A DNA stretch of 64,000 nt from JAGOCV01 sp049445855. Lineage in GTDB: Bacteria > Pseudomonadota > Gammaproteobacteria > Burkholderiales > Burkholderiaceae_C. The notes under the pieces were generated by a model that saw only the letters and a list, made by a program, of their open reading frames with translations, ran no database searches and was not told the DNA's origin. Positions 17,987 through 26,405 of the stretch are shown piece by piece (the first letter of the stretch is position 1; every line of letters begins with the position of its first letter). The position numbers were made by a program, and so were the translations under genes. The DNA lies in assembly GCF_049445855.1 (NCBI RefSeq), contig NZ_JBMSDV010000004.1, positions 124,001-188,000 on the forward strand. The letters are read 5' to 3'.

Positions 17987-18417
17987 TGCGGGCCTCCGTA
18001 TTCCGGGCTGGGCACGATGACCATCCACGACACGCCGAACTTGTCGAACACGCAGCCAAATGACGGCGAGAAGAAGGTCTTGCCCAGCGGCATCTGCACC
18101 TGGCCGCCGTCGGCGAGCGCGTTGAAGAACTTCTTCGACTCTGCCTCGTCCTTGCAGCCGATCGAGAGCGTCACCCCCTTGAACTCCATCTGGCTGTTCA
18201 TCATGCCGTCGGAGGCCATGACTTCGCTGTCGCCGATCATGAAGGACGAGTGGGCGATCTTGTCTTCCGCCCCGGCGGGAAAGGTGCCGGGCGGCGGCTG
18301 GTCGGGCATGTCCTTCATGCGCATGAGCATGGTCACGCGCGCGCCGATGGCCTTCTTGTAGAACTCGAGCGCCTCCTCACAACGCCCCTCGAACGAGAGG
18401 TAGGGCTGAACGATCAT
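17983..18417 (-). CDS. VOC-family (PhnB-like glyoxalase fold) protein
   Basis: This is a vicinal-oxygen-chelate fold protein of the PhnB/DUF1338-like type, 144 residues. It starts MIVQPYLSFEGRCEEALEFY, has the strand SFMIGDSEVMASDGM and ends FGVSWMVIVP, the usual layout. Most members have no known enzyme activity, and despite the name PhnB it is not tied to phosphonate lyase here. It is the first gene of the group under the divergent TetR control region and overlaps the DUF1579 gene. Confidence 0.82.
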   Translation of the reverse strand: MIVQPYLSFEGRCEEALEFYKKAIGARVTMLMRMKDMPDQPPPGTFPAGAEDKIAHSSFMIGDSEVMASDGMMNSQMEFKGVTLSIGCKDEAESKKFFNALADGGQVQMPLGKTFFSPSFGCVFDKFGVSWMVIVPSPEYGGPQ

Positions 18418-18435
18418 ACGGGTCTCCTTTCATTT

Positions 18436-18483
18436 GTGTACACCGTCCACAAACCATATCAGACATAATGGACAGTGTCCACA
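18436..18483. promoter_or_regulatory. Probable TetR operator between divergent genes
   Basis: The 77 bases between the VOC and TetR genes hold a 13-bp palindrome, tggacagtgtcca (18469-18481), and a palindromic gtgtacac (18436-18443). They also share the direct motif aca-nn-gtccaca at 18440-18451 and 18472-18483, 32 bases apart (three helical turns). Such spaced palindromes are typical autoregulatory TetR-family operators. Confidence 0.55.
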
Positions 18484-18494
18484 TCCGATTTGTA

Positions 18495-19187
18495 ATGCCT
18501 CGCAAACCTGCTGACAGAACTGCTGCCGTCAAACCCGTGTCACGGCCGCGCAGCCCGAAACCGCGCAGCACCTACCGCCACGGTGACCTGCGGCGTGCAT
18601 TGCTGGACGCCGGCGTGGCGCTCGCGCGCGGCGGCGGCCCCGAAGCCGTGGTGCTGCGAGAGGCCACGCGTCGCGCGGGTGTGGTGCCCAACGCGGCGTA
18701 CCGGCATTTCGCCAATCGCGAGGCCCTGCTGCAGGCCGTGCGTGCCGAGGCGCTTTCTGCCGTTGCGCGTGCGATGGAGGCCGAACTCGCGGCGGTCCCG
18801 CCGAAGCTCAAGGCCGCTGACCGCGCGCGAGCGCGCGTGTCTGCCGTCGGCACGGGGTACCTGAAATTTGCGCTCACGGAACCGGGCCTGTTCCGCACCG
18901 CCTTCTCCAAATCGGAAGACCTCGCCGACGAAGCCCGGCAACCCGACCTCGCGCGGGCGGGCGACTCGGGCCTCAACCCGCTCGAACTGCTGTGCGCCGC
19001 GCTCGACGACATGGTCGCGGCCGGCGCGATGCCCGCAGCGCGCCGGCCGGGCGCCGAGTTCGTGGCCTGGTCTGCGGTGCACGGGCTGGCCATGCTGGTG
19101 ATTGACGGCCCCCTCGGCCCGGTGGTCGGCCCGCAGATCGACAAGGTCGGCCAGCGACTGCTCGACATGGTGGACAAGGGGCTTTGA
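18495..19187 (+). CDS. TetR/AcrR-family transcriptional regulator
   Basis: This is a one-component repressor, 230 residues. The N-terminal helix-turn-helix spans about residues 20-65 (ALLDAGVALARGG, then REATRRAGVVPNAAYRHF and ANREALLQAV), the TetR pattern. The C-terminal ligand-binding domain is of the WHG type, seen in VAWSAVHGLAMLVIDG. The ATG at 18495 is favoured over an ATG at 18468, because the latter would lie inside the putative operator and adds residues not seen in the family. It is divergent from the VOC/DUF1579/MFS group, which it probably represses together with itself. Confidence 0.87.
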   Translation: MPRKPADRTAAVKPVSRPRSPKPRSTYRHGDLRRALLDAGVALARGGGPEAVVLREATRRAGVVPNAAYRHFANREALLQAVRAEALSAVARAMEAELAAVPPKLKAADRARARVSAVGTGYLKFALTEPGLFRTAFSKSEDLADEARQPDLARAGDSGLNPLELLCAALDDMVAAGAMPAARRPGAEFVAWSAVHGLAMLVIDGPLGPVVGPQIDKVGQRLLDMVDKGL

Positions 19188-19200
19188 CGGAAGATTGACG

Positions 19201-19830
19201 ATGGCGCGGCATACTGCATCCATGGTCCGCCGCGCGTGCCCTTCCCGCCTGCTCGCAATGCTCGGTCTGGCGTGTGCCGTTGCAGCTGCACACGCACAGA
19301 ATCCGGAGACGTCTGCGTCTTCATCTCCGGCTGCTTCGGTGCTCTTCGCCTCTGGCGACGCACGCGTCCACCGCGCCACCGGTGCTGCGCCGCTCACGCG
19401 CGGTGCGCCGATCGGCTGGGGCGACGCCATCGTCACCGGCGCCGACGGCAAACTGCAGATGCGCCTGTCGGAAGGCGCGATGCTCTCGCTTCAGCCGGGT
19501 TCGCAGTTCGAACTGACCTCCGCACGCGCGGCGCGGCAGCCGCTGCGCCTCCTGTTCGGCGCGGGCACGCTGCGATGGACAGGCAAGGCCCTGCCGCCCG
19601 ATGTGCCGGGCATCGAGTTGCACACCCAGCGCGCAGTCATCGAGGTCCGCGGTGCGACGTTCAGTGCAGCCTACAACGCCGATGGCAGCGTGAACATCGC
19701 CACGGAGCGCGATCCGCTGCAGATCTGCACGCGCGCGGGCTGCATCACGCTCACCGACGACGGCGCGGTCCGCGTGCGGTCCGACGATGTGGTGCCGACG
19801 CAGACCAATGCGCGCGCGACCTTCCGCTGA
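19201..19830 (+). CDS. Exported FecR-domain protein
   Basis: This is a periplasmic protein of 209 residues with a signal peptide (RRACPSRLLAMLGLACAVAA, cleavage near AHA/Q). A FecR domain follows at about residues 40-165: LTRGAPIGWGDAIVTGADGK, then MLSLQPGSQFEL and IEVRGATFSAAYN. FecR domains occur in sigma-factor regulators and in cell-surface or export systems. No sigma factor or TonB receptor is adjacent, so this is a stand-alone member of unknown role. An alternative start is the ATG at 19222; the one at 19201 has ggaag about seven bases upstream. It follows tetR by 13 bases and may share its transcript. Confidence 0.72.
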   Translation: MARHTASMVRRACPSRLLAMLGLACAVAAAHAQNPETSASSSPAASVLFASGDARVHRATGAAPLTRGAPIGWGDAIVTGADGKLQMRLSEGAMLSLQPGSQFELTSARAARQPLRLLFGAGTLRWTGKALPPDVPGIELHTQRAVIEVRGATFSAAYNADGSVNIATERDPLQICTRAGCITLTDDGAVRVRSDDVVPTQTNARATFR

Positions 19831-19833
19831 CGA

Positions 19834-22278
19834 TCAGACCGGCCAGCGGTCGAACAGCTTCACGCCGACGGGCTCGCCCCACAGGTCGATGTGCGCCAAG
19901 GTGCCGGCGTGCGCCACGGCAGCCGTTGCAGCGCGCACGTAACCCAGCGCCACGCACGCATTCGCCAGCGGACTCCAGCCGACGGAGGTGATCTCGCCGA
20001 CCGTGTGCCCGTCCATCATGATGGACTCGCCGCCCCATGCGTACACGTCGGGCGAGTCGAACACCAGCGTCACGAGCTTCTTGCGCAGCGGCGCATCCTT
20101 TTTCTGCAGCAAGGCATCGCGGCCGTTGAACGGAGCGGGTTTGTCCAGCTTCACCGCGAACGAGAGGCCCGCTTCCCACGGCGTTTCGTCCGGCCCGATC
20201 TCGGCGCCCCAGGCACGGCGGCCCTGTTCGATGCGCAATGCATCGAGCGCGTAGTAGCCGGCGTCCTTCATGCCCAGGTCCTGGCCGGCTTCGTGCAAAG
20301 CAAGATACACGTGCCGCGCCATCTCCACCGGCACATAGAGCTCGAAGCCCGGTCCGCCGACATAGCTCATGCGCGCGGCGCGCACGCGGGCAAAGCCGAG
20401 GTCGATCATGCGGGTCCACGAGAACTTCAGCGCCTGCGGCGACAGGTCGTCGGGGCTCACGCGCGCCAGAAGCTCGCGCGCCCTCGGACCCATCACCGAG
20501 ATGACGCTGTACAGCGCCGTGACATCGGTGAGCACCGCGTGCTCATGCGCCTCGATGTGCCGGCCTATCCAGTCCATGTCGCGTACCGTCTGCGCCGAGC
20601 CGGTCACGATGAGGAAGCGCTCGCCGTTGCGGTCGGGCGCTTCGCGGATGACGGTGAGGTCACTCTCGAAGCCGCCGCGCTCGTTGAGCATCGGCGTGTA
20701 GACCATCTTGCCGACGGGCACATCCATCTCGTTCGCGCACAGGCGCTGAAGTACCGCGAGTGCATCGCGGCCCTGCAACAGCAGTTTGGAAAACGAGGTC
20801 TGGTCGTAGACGGCAACGGTTTCGCGCGTGGCCTTCTGCTCGGCCTGCACGAACGGCAGCCAGCCGGGCATGCCGAGCGTGTACGGCGGCGCCGGGTCAA
20901 TGCCCTTGACCGGGTCAGTGCCCTTGAAATAGTTCGCCCGTTCCCAGCCGTTCCTGCTGCCGAACTCCGCGCCCTTCGCGGCGAGCAGGTCGTACAGCGG
21001 CGAAGTGCGCAGCGGACGCGCGGTGACGAGTTCCTGGCGCGGCCAGCGCATCGCATAGTGCAGACCCAGCGTTTCGCCCGTGCGTTCCGACAACGCGCGC
21101 CGGTTGCCGGTGAACGCGCCGAAGCGGCGGATGTCCACGTCCCACAGGTCAGCGCTCGGCTCGCCGCCGACGATCCATTCGGCCATCAGGCGGCCTGCGC
21201 CACCGCTGTTGGCAATGCCCGCCGAATTGAAGCCCGCGCAGACGAAATAGTTGCGCAGTTCCGGCGCTTCGCCCAGGATGAAGTTGCCGTCCGGCGTGAA
21301 ACTCTCCGGGCCGTTGAGCAGCATCTTGACCTCGGCCGTCTCCAGGCACGGCGTGCGATGCATCGCGTTCGTCATGAGGATCTCGAACTGATCCCAGTCC
21401 TCGCCGAGCAGCTGGAACTGGAAGTCGCGTGGAACCGGGTCGACCTTCCACGGCTTGGCCTGCGGTTCGAAGCCGCCCATCACCAGGCCGCCGACTTCTT
21501 CCTTGTAGTAGATGTAGCCGTCGGGGTCGCGCATCACCGGCAGCATCGGGTGCACGCCGTCGATCCTGCCGGTGACGATGTAGAAATGTTCCGCCGAGAA
21601 CAGCGGCACGTTCACCCCCGCCAGCGCGCCGAACTGACGCGCCCACTGGCCTGCGCAGTTCACGATGACTTCACAGCGCACGTCGCCCTGCGATGTCTTC
21701 ACGCCGACGGCGCGTGGGCCGTCTGGCCCCCTCTCCGTGATGACCCCCGTGACCTCGATGTCCTCGACGATCTTCACGCCGCGGTTGCGTGCACCCTTGG
21801 CCAGCGACATGCACAGGTCTGCCGGATTGGCCTTGCCGTCACCCGGCAGCCAGATCGCGCCCTGCAGGTCGTCGGTGCGCATCACCGGATACTTTTCGCC
21901 TGCTTCATCGGGCGTGATGAGATGGCACTCGACACCGAAGCTGCGCGCCAGCGCCACCTGCTTCTTCAGCACCTTCATGCGCTCGGGTGTGCGCGCCACG
22001 TTGACGCTGCCGCACTGCTTCCAGCCAGTGGCAAGACCGGTCTCTGCTTCGAGCGTCGCGTACAGCTCGATGCCGTACTTGCTCATCTGCGTCATGTTGC
22101 GGTTGGGCCGCATCTGCCCGACCAGGCCCGCGGCGTGCCAGGTGGTGCCGCTCGTGAGCTTGCCTTGTTCCAGCAGCAGCACGTCGGTGCGCCCGAGCTT
22201 CGCGAGGTGATAGGCCACCGAACAGCCGGCAATGCCGCCGCCCACGATGACGATCTGCGCTTGGGAGGGAATGGGCAT
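19834..22278 (-). CDS. FAD oxidoreductase with GcvT (folate) domains, dimethylglycine/sarcosine dehydrogenase-like
   Basis: This is a flavoenzyme that probably oxidatively removes an N-methyl group and can pass the one-carbon unit to tetrahydrofolate. The protein has 814 residues. An N-terminal DAO-type FAD domain spans about 1-400 (IVIVGGGIAGCSVAYHLAKLG, then GTTWHAAGLVGQ, the covalent-FAD His region). An FAO-like linker follows, then GcvT domains at about 430-800 (YDQTSFSKLLLQGRDAL; YYALDALRIEQGRRAWGAEI, the folate-site signature). It is the last gene of the leftward phosphonate operon, nine bases after the EamA transporter. The location suggests an N-methylated aminophosphonate substrate, but sarcosine, dimethylglycine or another methylamine cannot be excluded. 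Confidence 0.82.
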   Translation of the reverse strand: MPIPSQAQIVIVGGGIAGCSVAYHLAKLGRTDVLLLEQGKLTSGTTWHAAGLVGQMRPNRNMTQMSKYGIELYATLEAETGLATGWKQCGSVNVARTPERMKVLKKQVALARSFGVECHLITPDEAGEKYPVMRTDDLQGAIWLPGDGKANPADLCMSLAKGARNRGVKIVEDIEVTGVITERGPDGPRAVGVKTSQGDVRCEVIVNCAGQWARQFGALAGVNVPLFSAEHFYIVTGRIDGVHPMLPVMRDPDGYIYYKEEVGGLVMGGFEPQAKPWKVDPVPRDFQFQLLGEDWDQFEILMTNAMHRTPCLETAEVKMLLNGPESFTPDGNFILGEAPELRNYFVCAGFNSAGIANSGGAGRLMAEWIVGGEPSADLWDVDIRRFGAFTGNRRALSERTGETLGLHYAMRWPRQELVTARPLRTSPLYDLLAAKGAEFGSRNGWERANYFKGTDPVKGIDPAPPYTLGMPGWLPFVQAEQKATRETVAVYDQTSFSKLLLQGRDALAVLQRLCANEMDVPVGKMVYTPMLNERGGFESDLTVIREAPDRNGERFLIVTGSAQTVRDMDWIGRHIEAHEHAVLTDVTALYSVISVMGPRARELLARVSPDDLSPQALKFSWTRMIDLGFARVRAARMSYVGGPGFELYVPVEMARHVYLALHEAGQDLGMKDAGYYALDALRIEQGRRAWGAEIGPDETPWEAGLSFAVKLDKPAPFNGRDALLQKKDAPLRKKLVTLVFDSPDVYAWGGESIMMDGHTVGEITSVGWSPLANACVALGYVRAATAAVAHAGTLAHIDLWGEPVGVKLFDRWPV

Positions 22279-22287
22279 GGCGGGTTC

Positions 22288-23145
22288 CTAGCCGAGCCGC
22301 AGCGCCATCACGCCCGCGACGATGGCGGCGGTACCCATGGCACGCCGCACGGTGAATGCTTCCTTGAGGAAGAAAGTGCCCAGCAGTGCCGCGAACAGCA
22401 CCGAGGTCTCGCGCAGCGCAGCCACCAGCGCGACCGGTGCACGCGTCATGGCCCACAGCGCGATGCCGTACGAGCCGAACGAAGCCAGCGCACCACCCAG
22501 CGCCACCGGCCAGCGTGCGCGTGCATAGGGCCACACGACCGCACCGCTGCGCCGGGCCAGCACGATCAGCGCGAACGGCCAGCCGTCCAGCACGAACAGC
22601 GCGACGATGTATTGCCCGACCGTGCCGCCTGCGGCCACGCTGGCGCGCGCACCCAGCGCGTCGACGATGGTGTAGACCGCGATGATCACCGCGTTGATGA
22701 GCGCGAAGCCCACGGCACGCCGCGAATCGAGGGCATGGCGCGACAGGCCCAGTGACAACACGCCGCAGCAGATGCCCGCCACACCCGCCCAGGCGAACGG
22801 CGAGAGATGTTCGCCCAGCGTGAAAGCGGCCGACAGCGCCACCAGCAACGGCGCGGTGCCGCGCATGAGAGGATAGGTCAGCCCCAGGTCGCCGTGCTTG
22901 TAGGCCTTGGTGAGCGCGATGTAGTAGCCGATGTGGACCGTCGCCGAAGCGGCGATGTACGGCCACGCAGCCGCTGGCGGCCAACCCGTGAACACGATGA
23001 TGGGAATGGCGACGAGCGAGCCCAGCAGGTGGATCAGCGCCGTGTCCATCGCCTTGTCGGTGCTGGACTTCACCAGCGCGTTCCAGCTCGCATGCAGCAG
23101 CGCGCCGAACAGCACGGCGCCCACGATCGGCCAGGTCAGGCTCAT
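22288..23145 (-). CDS. EamA/DMT-family transporter in the phosphonate operon
   Basis: This is an inner-membrane drug/metabolite transporter of 285 residues with two EamA repeats and about ten transmembrane helices. Examples are VGAVLFGALLHASWNALVKS at the start and ALVAALRETSVLFAALLGTF in repeat two, the latter with the typical RETS/E motif. Its ATG overlaps the stop of the HD-domain gene by four bases, and the GcvT flavoenzyme follows after nine, so it belongs to the operon. It may import a phosphonate-related compound or export a by-product; direction and cargo are not shown by the sequence. Confidence 0.82.
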   Translation of the reverse strand: MSLTWPIVGAVLFGALLHASWNALVKSSTDKAMDTALIHLLGSLVAIPIIVFTGWPPAAAWPYIAASATVHIGYYIALTKAYKHGDLGLTYPLMRGTAPLLVALSAAFTLGEHLSPFAWAGVAGICCGVLSLGLSRHALDSRRAVGFALINAVIIAVYTIVDALGARASVAAGGTVGQYIVALFVLDGWPFALIVLARRSGAVVWPYARARWPVALGGALASFGSYGIALWAMTRAPVALVAALRETSVLFAALLGTFFLKEAFTVRRAMGTAAIVAGVMALRLG

Positions 23146-23690
23146 GCGGCCATGCAGCGCCGCGCGCGGTCGATGTAGTACGAAAGCGGCGGCGTCGGAA
23201 GACCTTCGACCTTGGCCAGGTCGTCCCAGATGCGAAGGCGCACCGCGGCTTCGGCCCCGGGCTGTGCGATGAAGGCACCGGCTTCGTCGCTGCTGTAGAT
23301 GCCGCCCTGCAATGCGAGCGACCGCTTCGAATCGGCGGACAGGCTCTCGTAGTAGCCGGGCCGCGATGCGCACAGGTAGCGCTTGGCGTCCACATGCAAC
23401 TTGATGGGCGAGAGCACGGCGTCGTCGAACAGGCCGCGCAGGAAGGGCAGCGCACGGTACTGGTGGACGTCGTCGATGCCGCGCATGGTGGGCGACTCGC
23501 CGAAGTCGTGCAGCAGGTGGCCCAGGTCGTGCAGCAGCGCGGCGGTCACCAGCGCGTCGTCCGCGCCTTCGGCTTCAGCCAGCGCGGCGCTCTGCAACGC
23601 GTGCTCCAGCTGCGTCACCGGCTCGCCGCTGTACTGCTCGCCGCCGCGTTCGGCGAAGAGGCGTTCGATGTCGTCGAGCGTGAGTGCCAT
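23142..23690 (-). CDS. HD-domain phosphonate-associated protein, PhnZ-like oxygenase
   Basis: This is a small HD-domain protein of 182 residues related to PhnZ, a mixed-valence di-iron oxygenase that cleaves the C-P bond of 1-hydroxy-2-aminoethylphosphonate. The residues that bind iron in PhnZ are all present with near-constant spacing: H30, H54-D55 (AALLHDLGH), H76, H99 and D156. The substrate-contacting set Y20, E23 and K103 (HVDAKRYL) is also retained. It lies four bases after phnY and overlaps the transporter gene. No PhnY*-type 2-oxoglutarate dioxygenase, the usual source of its substrate, is seen in the window. It may act on hydroxylated aminophosphonate taken from outside, or on another compound. 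Confidence 0.8.
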   Translation of the reverse strand: MALTLDDIERLFAERGGEQYSGEPVTQLEHALQSAALAEAEGADDALVTAALLHDLGHLLHDFGESPTMRGIDDVHQYRALPFLRGLFDDAVLSPIKLHVDAKRYLCASRPGYYESLSADSKRSLALQGGIYSSDEAGAFIAQPGAEAAVRLRIWDDLAKVEGLPTPPLSYYIDRARRCMAA

Positions 23691-23694
23691 GTGA

Positions 23695-25146
23695 TCAGAC
23701 CCAGGGAAGGGAGTAGGTCTTGAGATTGGTGAAGCTCTTGATCGCTTCCTGCACGCCTTCCTTGTAGCCCAGGCCCGAGTCCTTGATGCCGCCGAAGGGC
23801 GTGAGTTCCAGGCGATAGCCCGGCACTTCTCGCACGTTGACCGTGCCCACGTGCAGCTCGTTGATGAAGCGCGTGATGTAGTCGAGGCGATTCGTGCACA
23901 CCGAGCTCGACAGGCCATAGGCCGTGCCGTTGGAGATGCGGATGGCGTCGTCGATATCCCTGAAGCGGATGATCGGCGACACCGGTCCGAAAGTCTCTTC
24001 CAGTGCCACGGCCATGGTGGGCTGCACGTTGTCGAGCACGGTAGGGGCATAAAGCGCGCCGTCGCGCTGGTTGCCCACGAGCAGGCGCGCGCCTTGCGAC
24101 ACCGCTTCGTTCACGCGCGACTCGAACAGCGTCGCCGCCTGTGCGTCGATCACGGTGCCCATGTCGTTGGCCTTGTCCATCGGGTCGCCGTGCTTCCAGG
24201 CGCGCGTCTTCTCGACCACCATCTCGGTGAAGCGCGAAGCCACGCTCTCGTGCACCAGCATGCGCTTGATGGCCGTGCAGCGCTGGCCAGAATTCTTGTA
24301 GCTGCCCTGCACCGCGAGCGACGAGGCTTCGTCGAGGTCCGCGTCTTCCATCACGATGATCGGGTCGTTGCCGCCGAGCTCCAGCACCATGCGGCGGTAG
24401 CCTGCCTTCGACGCGATGTACTTGCCGATGGACACACCGCCGGTGAACGTGACCAGGTCCACGTGCGGGTTGGTGATCAGCTCGTCGGCAATTTCGCGCG
24501 GGTCGCCGGTGATGACGCTCAGCATCTCCGGCGGCAACCCCGCTTCATACAGGATGCACGTGAACAGGATGGCCGAGAACGGCACCTTCTCCGAGGGCTT
24601 GAGCACCATGCGGTTGTTGGTCGCGATGCTGGGCACGACCTTGTGCGCCACCTGATTCATGGGGTGGTTGAACGGCGTGATGGCGGTGATGACACCGAGC
24701 AGCGGCGAGCGCTGCGTGTACACGCGCCGCTTCTTGCCATGAGGCGTCAGGTCGCAGCTGAAAATCTGTCCGTCGTCCTTCAGCACCTCGTTGGCGCCGA
24801 ACAGCAGCACGTCGCTCACGCGGCCGGCTTCGTAGATCGCGTCCTTGATCGAAAGACCCGCTTCGGCGGTGATGAGGTTCGCCACCTCGTCCAGCCGGTC
24901 ACGGATGATCGCGGCTGCCTTGTTCAGGATGGCCGCGCGTTCGAATCGCGTGAGCTTCGGCTGGTACGCATGGGCGATGGTATAGGCTTCGCGCACTTCT
25001 TCCAGCGTGGCCTTGGGCACCTGGCCGATCGGCCGGCCGGTGAACGGGTTCTCGACGCTGATGGCGCGCTCGCGACCTGCGCCGACCACGCGGCCGGCGA
25101 TGCGCATCGCGTCGAGCTGATGGTCGCGGATGTACTGTTCGATCAT
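23695..25146 (-). CDS. phnY: Phosphonoacetaldehyde dehydrogenase
   Basis: This NAD-dependent aldehyde dehydrogenase oxidises phosphonoacetaldehyde, the product of PhnW, to phosphonoacetate. The protein has 483 residues from the ATG at 25146. The catalytic Cys is C290 in NSGQRCTAIKR and the general base E256 in VLELGGND; the cofactor region shows TAITPFNHPMNQVAHK and LVTFTGGVSIGKYI. C290 is one position from the Cys291 reported for the Sinorhizobium enzyme. It sits between phnA (34 bases upstream) and the HD oxygenase (4 bases downstream). Substrate assignment rests on the neighbours PhnW and PhnA as well as on the sequence. Confidence 0.92.
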   Translation of the reverse strand: MIEQYIRDHQLDAMRIAGRVVGAGRERAISVENPFTGRPIGQVPKATLEEVREAYTIAHAYQPKLTRFERAAILNKAAAIIRDRLDEVANLITAEAGLSIKDAIYEAGRVSDVLLFGANEVLKDDGQIFSCDLTPHGKKRRVYTQRSPLLGVITAITPFNHPMNQVAHKVVPSIATNNRMVLKPSEKVPFSAILFTCILYEAGLPPEMLSVITGDPREIADELITNPHVDLVTFTGGVSIGKYIASKAGYRRMVLELGGNDPIIVMEDADLDEASSLAVQGSYKNSGQRCTAIKRMLVHESVASRFTEMVVEKTRAWKHGDPMDKANDMGTVIDAQAATLFESRVNEAVSQGARLLVGNQRDGALYAPTVLDNVQPTMAVALEETFGPVSPIIRFRDIDDAIRISNGTAYGLSSSVCTNRLDYITRFINELHVGTVNVREVPGYRLELTPFGGIKDSGLGYKEGVQEAIKSFTNLKTYSLPWV

Positions 25147-25180
25147 GGGGAAGCCTGTCTCGACTTTTGCGGTACCGGGT

Positions 25181-26404
25181 TCACTGCGCATAGTTCAGCG
25201 CCAGGTCGAATGCATCGAAATTGCGGAAGCGCCGGTTCAGGTCCAGCCCCGGCAGCTTGCGGTTGACGATCAGCGGCACGCGCTGCTCGCTGATGCCGCC
25301 GTGCGAACGCAGCGGCGCATCCAGGCCCGAGAGGTCGTGCCTGGACGCCGAGGTACCGACGACGGTGAATCGCTCGGACACGGCCACGATGTCGCCGATG
25401 CGATCGGTCGGCAACTCGAAGCGTTCGGCAGCCTGCTCACGGGTGAGCACGGTCTCCATGCCCTTCTGTGCGGCCAGGCGCGCGCGCGTGGCTTCCACGT
25501 CCGTGCCTTCGGGCAGGTAGACCGTGGCGAACGAACCGAGCGCGCCGTGGTGCACCACGTAAGGGTCGGTGATGGGCAGGATCACGCGTGCCTTGCCCGT
25601 TCCGATGGCCTGGTCGAACCAGTCCTGCAGGTAGATCACGTCGGGCTGGCCGTCCATGGCCACCTTGGCGTTCATGCCATGGTCGGCGGTGAGCGCGATC
25701 ACGCAGCCCATCGCGTCGAGTTGCGCGAGGTAGCCGTCCATCATGGTGTAGAAGCTGTTGGCGCCGTCCGTGCCCGGTGCGTGCTTGTGCTGCACGTAGT
25801 CGGTGGTGGAGAGGTACATCACGTCGGGGCGGTGCTTCTCCATCAGCTTCACGCCGGCGGCGAAGACGAATTCCGACAGGTCTGCGCTGTAGACACTCGG
25901 CACGGGCAGGCCGACGAGGCCCAGCACGTCGTCGATGCCGTTCTCTTCCATCGTCACCTGGTCCGACTTTTCCGACGAGAAGCAGATGCCCTTCATCTTG
26001 TGGCCGAGCAGGCGGCGCAGCTTGTCCTTGGCGGTGACCACGGCGACCGACTTGCCCGAGTCGGCCAATGCGGCCAGCAGTGTGGGCGCGCGCAGCCACT
26101 TCGGGTCGTTCATCATCACCTCGGTGCCCGAGGCGGTGTCGTAGAGGTAGTTGCCGCAGATGCCGTGCACCGAGGGCGGCGCGCCGGTCACGATGGACAG
26201 GTTGTTGGGATTGGTGAAGCTCGGCACCACGCACTCGGCGACGAGGGCGCTGCCTTCGGCCAGCGTCTTCTTCAGCCAGGGCATGTGGCCGGTCGCCACG
26301 GCCTGCGCGAGGTAGTCGGGTTCGCAACCGTCCACGCACACCACGACAGTGGGTGCCTGCGGCTGCCGATAGGTGCGGTCGTTGACCGAGAGTTTGTCTG
26401 TCAT
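25181..26404 (-). CDS. phnA: Phosphonoacetate hydrolase
   Basis: This metal-dependent hydrolase of the alkaline phosphatase superfamily splits phosphonoacetate into acetate and phosphate, the C-P bond cleavage step of this pathway. The protein has 407 residues. Metal and nucleophile residues are visible: D25 in VCVDGCEPDY, nucleophile T64 in VPSFTNPNN, the D and H of TTDYVQHKH, the DH pair of TADHGMNAK, and the late His of LRSHGG. The ATG at 26404 is one base after the regulator stop (TGA C ATG). An open stretch upstream of it belongs to the regulator's C-terminus in another frame. Confidence 0.94.
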   Translation of the reverse strand: MTDKLSVNDRTYRQPQAPTVVVCVDGCEPDYLAQAVATGHMPWLKKTLAEGSALVAECVVPSFTNPNNLSIVTGAPPSVHGICGNYLYDTASGTEVMMNDPKWLRAPTLLAALADSGKSVAVVTAKDKLRRLLGHKMKGICFSSEKSDQVTMEENGIDDVLGLVGLPVPSVYSADLSEFVFAAGVKLMEKHRPDVMYLSTTDYVQHKHAPGTDGANSFYTMMDGYLAQLDAMGCVIALTADHGMNAKVAMDGQPDVIYLQDWFDQAIGTGKARVILPITDPYVVHHGALGSFATVYLPEGTDVEATRARLAAQKGMETVLTREQAAERFELPTDRIGDIVAVSERFTVVGTSASRHDLSGLDAPLRSHGGISEQRVPLIVNRKLPGLDLNRRFRNFDAFDLALNYAQ

Positions 26405-26405
26405 G

